Assembly: GCA_933228895.1 (NCBI GenBank)
Contig: OW121846.1
Coordinates: 43,852,107 to 43,916,106, forward strand
Source: Platycnemis pennipes
Lineage: Eukaryota > Arthropoda > Insecta > Odonata > Platycnemididae
DNA length: 64,000 bases
Reading direction: 5' to 3'
Under the pieces are notes generated by a model. It worked only from the letters and a program-made list of their open reading frames with translations. It ran no database searches and was not told where the DNA came from. The stretch's first letter is position 1, and each line of letters opens with the position of its first letter. Below are positions 36,600-45,919 of this stretch, one piece after another. Made by a program: the position numbers and the translations under genes.

Positions 36600-37165
36600 G
36601 TCCAAGAACAACTTGACAGTGGTGGTGGGGGGATTGTCACTGAGTAGAATGGGGAGAAGTTGGAAGGAAATAGGCCATTAAAACATCATTCCTATGTGCA
36701 TTAAAATATGAAACAATTTCAAAGTTCTCCATAAAATCAAGTTTCCTCCCCTTCTCACAATCATGTAAAACCTTACTAGGGGTAAAATCAGAGGAGTGAT
36801 CATTTTCAATATGTGTGGCAAACACAGATTTGTAATAACCATTTACGAAAGAATTAAAATGTTTGGATTTACATATGCTTACTTTTCTAACCGTTTGCCC
36901 AACATAAAAAAATTGCTGCCAGGGCTATTGCAAGTTAACATATGCCCACCACATTTGTTACAGTTAGGGTATCCATCTTTCCAGTTGAACAACAATTCGT
37001 CGGGAGTCATAGGGTTGTAAAAAACACTGGGAACTTATTTCTAGGGATGGATTTGTTAATTTCATTTGACAATTTGTGGATAAAAGGTAACTTAACCCAT
37101 TTGGTATTCGGTGAAGGGGTCTTGGAAACAGGAGAGGAATCCATTATGGCTCATTTTGGTGTAAG
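36600..37165 (-). pseudogene. Penelope-like GIY-YIG nuclease relic, unit 1
   Basis: From about 37165 downward, the minus strand reads KTPSPNTKWVKLPF, a domain-linker segment typical of Penelope-like proteins. It continues as NCNKCGGHMLTCNSPGSNFF and, after a one-base frameshift in a T run, YVGQTVRKVSICKSKHFNSF. The GIY-YIG core is thus split by the frameshift. It ends FATHIENDHSSDFT and CEKGRKLDFMENFEIVSYFN with a stop at 36637. The same frameshift occurs in unit 2, so it predates their duplication. No reverse transcriptase is attached. It is antisense to the SIAH-like gene. Confidence 0.75.
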
Positions 37166-38322
37166 TTTTTTTAACTTTTACCTCGTTGCATATCACTGAT
37201 TTAATCATATTTATTTAAATAATAGGGAATTTTTTTAAACTAATGATGAATATAATGATATTCATATGAAACCAGGACCACAAAATGGCTTACATATGCT
37301 ACTCAAAAGAAATGAATGAGATGAAGATAATTATTTTTTCTAAGGCATTTCTAAATTATAACCTTCTTGCCCCAAAAATATGTAATATGTCGGTGTTGTA
37401 ACCATTTGATATCTATCTTTAAAATTTAATGTTAATAATACTTTTTATACTGAAGATGAAATTATTACTCACTGCAAAGAATTAAGATATATGAATATAT
37501 GCACACTATATTATGGTCTGCGACACGCATTATAATTTTTCTATTATGTATAGCGATGTAATTGTATCCATGCATGAAGTGCGTCACTGCATGGATCAAG
37601 ATCTCAGTAAAATTTAATGACATTTTAAAATTAGAATAAATCATGGCATTTGGACTGGTTTCCATAACTTCAATATCATAATTGTGGAACAAATGGCATC
37701 ATTCAACATTCTTCTCCTGTTTAATTTAATAGCAGCTGGGCTGGGCTAAGGTGAAAAAACTGGTTTCCGTAGTTGATAGATGATGATGTGAGGAACTAGT
37801 TTTTCTTTTATTGCTTTGCAGTCACCCATCAGCTTATATCTCATGAAATTGTCTTTTTCTTCTTCCAGCCGGTTTTGTGCATAGAAAAAAGGTCAGTTAA
37901 TACACCTACTAGGAATTGAAAATTCAAGCCCATTGTATATAATATAACATACTAATTATAGTCATGAGATTAATATATTAATGTGTTATGGAATATATTG
38001 GTCATCTTCTCCCGCCTTCATTTTGAGTTAACAATTTTTTTTCAGGCATAAGGTTATTAAATTAGGAATGGATTGATGGTTGAGTAAAGAGTTTTTATCA
38101 TTTGAACACAAACAATGTTATTAAAATGGTCATACATCTGAAATCATCTTCATTATTCGCACAAAATGGGGTGTACCCAGGTGGCTTCTAAAAAATTGAA
38201 ATATTTATGAAAAATATTCATAATTTTTGGTATTAAAGTATTTGCGGGAACTATGCTCTGCAGTAATCGAAATTGGAAACTTCCAATTAAGTCTTTAACA
38301 TTTAATGCATTAACAGATACTT

Positions 38323-38393
38323 ATTATGAATGACAAAATAAATTGTAATAATTTTTAAAGTTGAAAATACAATTTCATTTTGTCATTCATAAT
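38323..38393. repeat. Hairpin with 25-bp arms in the intron
   Basis: ATTATGAATGACAAAAT at the left arm is matched by ATTTTGTCATTCATAAT at the right arm. The pairing extends through AAATTGTA/TACAATTT with one bulged base, around a loop of 20 bases. The length (71 bases) is in the range of a microRNA precursor, but a short transposon foldback is at least as likely. Confidence 0.65.
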
Positions 38394-40547
38394 GAATACA
38401 AGTAAACTCCATAAATTGACGCCAGAAACAATCAATTTTAATAAATTATTACAGTCAAAAAATAAGCCATTTACGCATGCATTTATTCAGAAACTCTGGT
38501 ATATTCAATAGACTTACCTTAAAATGATCCTCACACACAACACACAGTTTTATCACCGATGGTTGCAAATCATTAAGTTTCTCGTACTGCTTTCATCCGT
38601 GTCTTTCTTCTTTTCTTCTCTTTATAGGCACAGTTTCGAAAATTTTATCTGGGAATAAGTAGAAGTGCTCGTCCATAAACGTACATAACACCATTTACGG
38701 CTTCCAGGTTGCGTAGTCATCTTAGCCTCTTTCATAAAATTTTGTATGGATATGTATTCCAGATTTGTTTCCAGCTTCCGTCTCACCTTGAAGAATACGA
38801 TCGTCCCACTAGTGACACCTATGACAATCGCAAATGGGACTGGTGTGTTTATGATCACATCGGAATGGTGCAAACGTTAGCAAGTTACCTTCAGGTGCAT
38901 AGAATGAAAGTTATAAGAAAATACAGGACCTATTAGTGAAAGCTGGTATAAATGCATATTTGAAAAATAGGAAAATAGAATATTTACGAACAAATAATGA
39001 GTACTCTCTACTCGTCAAGTAGAATCTTAGAATTGACATTAATGAGCTATTTTCCAGAACTTTGACCTTAATATTTTGGAAACTATGGGGCCAAGGAAGT
39101 TTAGAGTTTACATTGATTAATTATTTGGTTGAAGTAAGTGGTTATAAAGTACCTACCATGGAAATCTGAGGGAGCCTGAGGCATGAGCTTGGTGAGTTGG
39201 ATTGGAATGGCCCTTAAATTCTCTGTATTTTGTTCATAATACTTTTTAAAAATTAAAAAAGTCACGATAGCTATCAAAATCTCATTATTTTGATTTACCA
39301 GTATCACAGAGTTCATATTTGCTCTCAATATAAAAAAGTGACAAAATAATTCTTGTGCCTTAGAGAGATGCTCTTTTAGCAAGTACCCTTGTGCCTAAAC
39401 ACTTCTTTAATTAACTACAAATGCTCATATAGTGACTCACAAAGTGAATAAAGTTGGAAGAAATTCTTTTTTATTATTGTCTCTCACAGACTGGCACGTA
39501 ATAAAAATTTGAAAAGTGATTTGTTTTCTTAATTCACTGTAAAAAGTGGAACCTTGGAAGTGAAATTGATGGGAAATTTCTATAAATTTGACCCCATACA
39601 TCTTGGAAACTTAGTGAAGTATGGAAGAAAAATTGCTATGGGAAAAACTTGATGATATTATCCAGTTAACACATTCAACCGGGAATATTTCTAGTGTGCA
39701 ATCGTGAAAAACGGAAAGGTTTTTCCTCCACATTAATTTGGCCAATCAATTAAATGTAATTATAAAATTAGTTAAAAAACTTTTTGAATAACAAAACACG
39801 ATAATTTATTAAAGACATGAGTTTGCGTCCTTCAGAGAGGTCTTCAGTGAGGTCATCATAGAGGTCATTAACAGATGCGAATGTGCATCCTTCGGTGTCT
39901 TGGCAATGCACCTCGGATGCGCATTCGCATCCGTCGGGGTGAACGTGTTAAAAAATTATGAAACCCCGAGATATAGCTATCATTTTGAAACTTTTTTGGG
40001 TGATTTTACACTGAATGGGCCATTACTCCTCTTTCAGAAATGAAAGGTAAATCATATCATTTACTTTATTGACATTTAATAGAAAAAATATGGAAATATT
40101 GTTTTTTAAACCAATTCGTTTGAAGAAAAATACCTTAAAATACTTGTGCTTCTTATACATCATGCATTTTAAAAACAATTTCTACTCATAATTTGATGCA
40201 TAGTTTGAGAACCACCCACAAATACCTTAGTTGTTACCCACTGAGATGTACCTCAGCAGAGTCTCTATCAGCATTTTTACCTTGTTGAAATTCTACATTT
40301 GCTCATATTTTGATTACTATTGCCAGGGAAATTCCCCATATTGTAGGCATATGCTAAAGGGAAAAAAGTTCTGGCGGGTGAATCAATCATTATGTTCTAT
40401 ACTAAATTCCTTTGGTATTTACCTCTCTGAAAAACAATGCTGCAGTAGTACAATATTGTGACCCAGAATAACCAATCCTTGTTGCTAAGAAATATAGCAT
40501 ATATAATATCTTAGTTTACACAGGTTAATAATGAAAATAATTAACTT

Positions 40548-40840
40548 AGTTATATTTCACTGAATTTGTTCCACGACGGGCTTGAACCTTCTCAGGTCAT
40601 CATCAGGGGTTAACAAGTAAAAGATGGGCAAACCAGCATATGTATAAACAGCCTCACACCAGTGAAAAGAGAGGGGTTGGAATGGGTCATGAAAGGAAGA
40701 TGAGCAAAAGACTGGTGGTGAAAAGACTGGTCAAGAACAGCTTATGTGACTATGGAGGAGGAGGGGGGACCTACACTGAGTGGAATGGGTAGAGGTTCGA
40801 AGGGAATAGGTCATTTAAAAGGAATGCTGGTTGTGGCGAA
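40548..40840 (-). repeat. Penelope-like 3' end, with hammerhead-like motif
   Basis: Diverged copy of the 3' non-coding part seen at 36440-36690 and 41820-42050. The motif at 40574-40606 (minus strand) reads CTGATGA, T, GACC/GGTT stem around TGAGAA, CAAGC, CC and GTC; GAAAC has mutated to CAAGC. It is joined head-on to the + strand reverse transcriptase relic at 40850, so the insertion is rearranged. Confidence 0.6.
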
Positions 40841-40849
40841 ACAATAATT

Positions 40850-41460
40850 AAAGATTTTAGCTCACTATTGAACGTATGCCTCATTCACAATTACTTTTTT
40901 TAGCAACAAGTTCTGCCATCATACCCACGGACTGGCGATGGGGTCGCCTCTCTCACCAATACTAGCTGAGGTTTTCATGGATCATCAGGAGGATAAATTA
41001 TTCAACATGAAACATCCTCTTCTTAAAAACTTAGTTTATTACTTTTGCTATGTCAATTATACAGTCTGTTTATCAAACGGTAGCATAAATCTAAGCAGTT
41101 TTTGGCTCTCCTTAATTTGCACCACCCATCTTTTATATTTACTATGGAAATAGGCTTCAATCACATAAATTATCTGGACTTAACAAGTTCCCTATATGTA
41201 TCAACTCATAGCTTTTTCATTTGCCGAAAATATACTTTTACCAACATTGTCATTCCTAATGATTCAAACTATCAAAATTCACATAAAATGGCTTGTTTTC
41301 ACTCCATGCTAAATCAACTACTCTCCATCCCCCTTTAATTCAAAGATTTTTCTAATGAGCTTTCTTTCTTTAAACATATCAACAGGAACAATAGTTTTCA
41401 TGATTCCCTGATAGACACCGTGTTAGATCACTTGTGCCCAAAATTCATCCATCATGGACT
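40850..41460 (+). pseudogene. Penelope-like reverse transcriptase relic
   Basis: The reading NKFCHHTHGLAMGSPLSPIL, then AEVFMDHQEDKLF, is the conserved GLAMGSPLSP..A..FM block of Penelope-like reverse transcriptases. The catalytic YVDD motif, expected just after, reads YVNYT, so the metal-binding Asp pair is lost. A frame change near 41102 leads to LHHPSFIFTMEIGFNHINYL, DLTSSLYVST, FICRKYTFTNIVIPNDSN and SHKMACFHSMLNQLLSIPL, the next conserved blocks. The thumb and nuclease are missing. It is on the opposite strand from the nearby Penelope 3' ends. Confidence 0.8.
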
Positions 41461-41829
41461 TAAGTAACTTAAGATGTTTTGAATCACAAAAAAGACAAGA
41501 AAGTCATTTACGGCAGACAATTAGAAATGTCTGTGGGAAAGGAGGAGTCATACCATATGGAGTCAGAACTAAATGATTGATGCATTTTGATTCCTGTAAA
41601 CGTGAGGAGCCTTTCCCCTCTGTAGTAGTGAGTTGTCAAAACCCTGAGCGTCATTCACAATGGTTAAGAACTCACAACACATTGGATAATGATACTTCAA
41701 TGAGGCTTATGTTAATAGGTGGATAAGTAACGTAACCTGAGCACAAAATCGATGGTTGGTGGGTTAACCTTGTGAAATGGATTCATAATGAAAATAATTA
41801 ACTAAGTTACATTCCACTATATATTCACT

Positions 41830-41861
41830 GACATGTTTCGACCTTCTCAGATTATCATCAG
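41830..41861 (-). ncRNA. Hammerhead-like core motif, Penelope unit 2
   Basis: Identical in layout to the motif at 36450-36481: CTGATGA, TA, ATCT/AGGT stem, CGAAAC, AT, GTC. It lies about 100 bases downstream of the GIY-YIG relic's stop. Confidence 0.55.
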
Positions 41862-41957
41862 GGGTTAACAAGTAAAAGAAAGGCAAGGTAGCACACACAT
41901 ATATAAATACACAGTGTCAAACCATAGAAAGGAGAGGGAGGAGGGAGAATGAGGCAG

Positions 41958-42536
41958 TCATTTAATGAAGGTGGCGAGGGTCCAAGAACAACTTGACAGT
42001 GGTGGTGGGGGGATGGTCACTGAGTAGAATGGGGAGAAGTTGGAAGGAAATAGGCAATTTAAAACATCATTCTTATGCACATTAAAATATGAAACAATTT
42101 CAAAGTTCTCCATAAAATCAAGTTTCCCCCCCTTCTCACAAACATGTAAAACCTTAGGGGTAAAATCTGAGGAGTGATTATTTTCAATGTGTGTGGCAAA
42201 CACAGATTTGTAATAACCATTTACGAAAGAATTAAAATGTTTGGATTTACATATGCTTACTTTTCTAACCGTTTGCCCAACATAAAAAAATTGCAGCCAG
42301 GGCTATTGAATGTTAACATATGCACTCCACTTTTGCTACAATTAGGGTATCAATCTTTTCTCTTGAACAACAATTCATCCGGAGTCATAGGGTTATAAAA
42401 AAACACTTGGAACTTATTTCTAGGGATGGATTTGTTAATTTCATATGAAAATTTGTGAAAGAAAGGTAACTTAACCCATTTGGTATTCGGTGAAGGGGTC
42501 TTGGAAAGAGAAGAGGAATCCATTATGGCTCGTTTT
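41958..42536 (-). pseudogene. Penelope-like GIY-YIG nuclease relic, unit 2
   Basis: On the minus strand, MDSSSLSKTPSPNTKWVKLP starts near 42523. PFFHKFSYEINKSIPRNKFQ and FFYNPMTPDELLF follow, then a stop where unit 1 has a Trp-Lys-Asp stretch. The GIY-YIG part YVGQTVRKVSICKSKHFN is shifted by the same one-base loss in a T run as in unit 1. The end reads FATHIENNHSSDFTPKVLHV and CEKGGKLDFMENFEIVSYFN. Upstream, the bases before AAAACGAGCC look like a 3' splice site (CACTTATGCAG), so this Penelope lineage may carry introns. Inactive. Confidence 0.75.
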
Positions 42537-43397
42537 CTGCATAAGTGATTTAACAGGGTGAATCTAGAAAGAGATCAACTGCATACAGAAATGCCAGTAA
42601 CACTCCTAAATACCAACGAGGAGTTAGATCAATGAAGGCCATAGTTTGCTGCAAATTGGTATGCCTGAGATCAAGGTCAACACACTCCCCAGAAAGAAAT
42701 TCAGTGTCAATGTTTTCCATCATCAGTATCATTGTCAATACTCCACCTTGATTCTGTCATTTTCAACCTCATCATCTGAGCTGGATGAACTGAAAACTTC
42801 ATCTACACTAAGCTTGCATACACCTAGTTTTATTGAGGATTTAGCAATTTTGCAAACTGATGTAAATGTTTGGCGTTGAGAATTAGTGGAGCAAAGAAGT
42901 TTTCATGGAGTACACATTTCACCAACACTGCTGTAGTGAACAAGCTTTGCTTGATAGCCCTTATAAGTATAGAGAGACTTCTTTACATTCTCAAATTCTA
43001 ATACATAGGAGCTCTATCCATTGTTACTTCATCAACTTCAATTGTTTCTGCCATTTCACCCTCCTATGAAAAAAAATCACATTCTGTGTTACTTCTATGT
43101 TTCCCAGATTTTTGAAGTCCAATGTTTTTCCTTGATATGGATATATACACGAACATCACACATATTATCCAAAATATGCAATCCTTAAATTAACCAAGTC
43201 ATTTAATTGCGTCACTTTCTCTCACTTTTATCAAATTGATCAGAACATATCTGCGATACCTACCAAAATTCTTATTTGATAATTAAGATATTCAGAAAGT
43301 CTGCAAATAATTATATTTATATGTATGAGTAGCTATTACTCTAAAAAGTTAAGGTGCACCATCAAATATTTTAAAACCAGTTTAATGGTCATGTTAA

Positions 43398-43538
43398 CCA
43401 TTTCGCTGCGGCACACTCTCCAGAAACCTACTCATCACATGTGGAGAAAAAATGAATTCGCAACAGTGAGAATGAAAAAGAGCATTTTAAGCAGCCTAGC
43501 ATGCAATCATACTAGGTGCGTTCACAGCAGCGAAAGGG
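43398..43538. mobile_element. 141-bp piggyBac-like MITE
   Basis: Ends are CCATTTCGCTGC and, on the other strand, CCCTTTCGCTGC. They are bordered by TTAA on the left (43394-43397) and TTAT on the right (43539-43542). The 12-bp C-rich ends with a TTAA-type target are the piggyBac pattern. It is too short to encode anything. It is absent from the related copy near 58 kb. Confidence 0.65.
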
Positions 43539-44548
43539 TTATACCTCATTAGTTTTTGGAGAATTTGGTACAAAACATTAAGCACTTCGCACCACGACCA
43601 ATGTATAATATGTCCTTGCACACATGGTTATGGACATGAGAATGCTTGGAGATATGTGAATGAACAATATTTGTTCATAACGGACTTGTAAACAGCTGTA
43701 GCTTGATTCATCTTGTCATGTATGAATAAATTAAATATAGTAAATTATTGAAAAAGTATATTACATTTTAACTAGATCAATGCACTTGGCATAATTTTCT
43801 AGGGCTATAGCATTCGTAGCTTGGATGTTTTCAAAGCACAGAAGAAGTTCTGTGTCATGCCTAATTTGCCATGCAGAGAATCCTACCAGACCTTTTGAGT
43901 CACAAACTTTTAACTTTTACCTCGTTGCATGTCATTGGTTGAATCATATTTATAATACTAAAATGGAATTCTTTTAAACTCTTGATGAATGTAATGCAAT
44001 TCATATGAAACCAGGACCAATAATGGCTTACATATGCTACCCAAAAGATATGAATAAATGAAGAGAATTCTTTTTACCAAGGAATTGGATTGTATAACCT
44101 TCTTGCCCAAAAAATATGTACTCACAGCAAAGAATTAAGATAAATGAAAATATGCACACTATATTATGGTCTGTTACACGCATTGTAATTTTTCTATTAT
44201 GCATTGTGATGTAATTGTATCCATGCATTAAGTGCGTCACTTCATGGAACAAGATCTCAGTAAAGTTTGAAGATTTATTTTAAAATTAGAAAAAATTATG
44301 GCATTAGGACTGGTTTTTTTGGTTTTCTGCACAAAGCAGCTAAACCTATTACCATGCAATGAGCAACTAAAAGTTCATTATGAAGAATTAAAGGTTTCAG
44401 TGACTGATAGGCCCTTGGGAATGATCATGACAAAGTTTAGTTATTCATTGAAGGTGTGAGCCTGGAAATATTAGTTGTAGCCTATTGTAGCCTATCTAAA
44501 CTGGTGAAACAACAGTAAACTGATTTAATTGTCCTGCGCTCTAAACAG

Positions 44549-45373
44549 GGAGTTGGTGGCGCAAGAGGATTGGGTGGTGGACACTTTATCTGCCCTTCAT
44601 GCCGTGAAAGGATCTCTCCCGAACCTCGAACCTGTAGCAAGGGCCACATGATGTGCCGGCACTGTTTCAGGCGAATGACCCGCTGCCCTGTGTGCAGGAA
44701 ACAGCTCCACAGGAGAATAAACGTCTCAGTCTCCACACCGGCCCGTCGGATTCATCTCCCGTGCATTTATGCAGACCGCGGTTGCCAGGCCTCGAGAATG
44801 CAAACGAGAGAGCGCAATGCCCATGAGGTCCTCTGCCGCTACAGACCGTACCAGTGCATCATGCCCACCTGCATCTGGGAGGAGCAGACGCCGAACAGGG
44901 GAGAACACGGGCCAGCGACATCGGTGAGTGGGTTAAAGAGACACCTGAGGGAGGCTCATTCGGCCGAACTAACCTTCTGCGATGAAGGTGAGGTCTCCAT
45001 CCAGCTGCCGCCGATCAAAAGGAAGGATGCGACCCCCGAGACGAAGCGTTACATCCTGTCTCACAAGGAAGACGTCTACCTGGCTGCCTTGGAGACACCG
45101 GCCAAGGGGGGCTTCAAGATGAGGGCCGGAATATCTAAGCTGGGCAGGCCCACACTGGGCCAAGTATGCAAGGGCCTCATACGTGTGTCTGGTGGTGGGT
45201 GCGAGCTGACCAATAAGGTACCCCTGGTGTCTTACATGCAGACCTGGCCGGGGCTAACCAATTCTTCTGCAAATGCTTGCAGAAACACCATGGAGTTGGA
45301 AAGTTTCAGGCAATTTGTTGTGGGAGGCGGACAAATGGACATTAAATTTGATATAAAAGATGACAGCCAATGA
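44549..45373 (+). CDS. SINA/SIAH-like E3 ubiquitin ligase, exon 2
   Basis: This exon encodes residues 43-316 of the joined protein and ends in TGA. SINA-family ligases bind an E2 through the RING and substrates through the C-terminal domain, marking them for proteasomal breakdown. The RING is C3HC4, starting CPSCRERISPEPRTC (Cys57, 60, 71, His75, Cys78, 81, 88, 91). Two SIAH-type zinc fingers follow: Cys114/Cys121/His134/Cys138 (PCIYADRGC...HEVLC) and Cys145/Cys150/His174/His179. The remainder (about 190-312) fits the TRAF-like substrate-binding domain, ending with a strand-like MDIKFDIKDD. All eight RING ligands are present. The length is near that of Drosophila Sina (314). It is GC-richer than its surroundings, as expected for an exon under selection. 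Sequence is too diverged from canonical SIAH to call it the orthologue; it is probably one of the SINA-like paralogues. Confidence 0.88.
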   Translation, partial: GVGGARGLGGGHFICPSCRERISPEPRTCSKGHMMCRHCFRRMTRCPVCRKQLHRRINVSVSTPARRIHLPCIYADRGCQASRMQTRERNAHEVLCRYRPYQCIMPTCIWEEQTPNRGEHGPATSVSGLKRHLREAHSAELTFCDEGEVSIQLPPIKRKDATPETKRYILSHKEDVYLAALETPAKGGFKMRAGISKLGRPTLGQVCKGLIRVSGGGCELTNKVPLVSYMQTWPGLTNSSANACRNTMELESFRQFVVGGGQMDIKFDIKDDSQ

Positions 45374-45910
45374 GCCAAATTGATGTAGGGAAACAAAAAA
45401 AATTTGAAATACAATACAGGTATATGACTCGAAAAGATGTCTAACAACCTTCAGTGATTTCTTTTTTTTTTATTTTCCCAAGCAATGTGAATATGTAAAT
45501 ATTTTTGAATTTTCATACATTACTGTAAATACGTTGGGTACAAAATGTCTATTCCCTTGCCTGCTTTTGTACGATATGTAAATATGTTCATTTCATTTTA
45601 TGTCATGCATGAATATTCTTTCTTCGCACATTTTTAACATCTTCATCAATGTGCATTAGTGGTGTGTGTTTGATTTCAATGTCCTTTAATGTACATTTGT
45701 AAATATGTTCAGTTCAACTTTTAGTTTTAATTTATGTAAATATGTCATCCTCAACATTGTCATTCACAATTGAAAATAAGTCACAGAAGGATACATGATA
45801 GTTTAATGTGCAACTCAAAATTATAATGTTTCATCACACATGCTTTGAATTAAGAAACAGTTCTCTCCAAAGTTTGGAATTCTAAATTTTTACTCCAAAT
45901 TTGTAATAAA
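45374..45910 (+). promoter_or_regulatory. 3' UTR with five Pumilio-type sites and poly(A) signal
   Basis: Between the stop codon and the AATAAA at 45905-45910, UGUAAAUA occurs at 45494, 45534, 45577, 45698 and 45735. This is an exact match to the PUF/Pumilio consensus UGUANAUA. The cluster suggests that the mRNA is repressed or localised by a PUF protein. The binding is inferred. The poly(A) signal defines a UTR of about 550 bases. Confidence 0.6.
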
Positions 45911-45919
45911 GTTAATTTT

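Larger units (their letters stand above)
36075..37690. repeat. Intronic repeat, unit 1
   Basis: This unit is alignable by eye with 41465-44310 from the AATCACAAAAAAGA region through the Penelope 3' end and GIY-YIG coding part to ATTATGGCATT.. near its right side. It lacks the internal 1.37 kb present in unit 2 (about 42536-43905). As the copy at 55.6-58.1 kb also has that internal segment, unit 1 is probably the deleted form. Confidence 0.75.
41465..44310. repeat. Intronic repeat, unit 2
   Basis: This is the longer relative of unit 1 (36075-37690), in the same orientation. Its internal part, about 42540-43080 and 43620-43695, is also found in the copy at 56095-56410 and 57927-58095. On the minus strand this part includes a short frame beginning MAETIEVDEVTMDRAPMY near 43062, which I do not recognise. 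The bases 43080-43620 are absent from the 58 kb copy and include the small MITE at 43398. Confidence 0.75.
35871..44548 (+). other. Intron of the SIAH-like gene, filled with Penelope pieces
   Basis: An inferred intron of 8,678 bases, from GTGAGC at 35871 to the acceptor CTCTAAACAG at 44548. It contains two copies of a diverged repeat unit (36075-37690 and 41465-44310), each carrying a Penelope GIY-YIG relic on the minus strand. It also holds an isolated Penelope 3' end (40548-40840), a + strand reverse transcriptase relic (about 40850-41460), a small piggyBac-like MITE and a hairpin. Bases 37700-40540 contain nothing else that I recognise. Confidence 0.6.
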
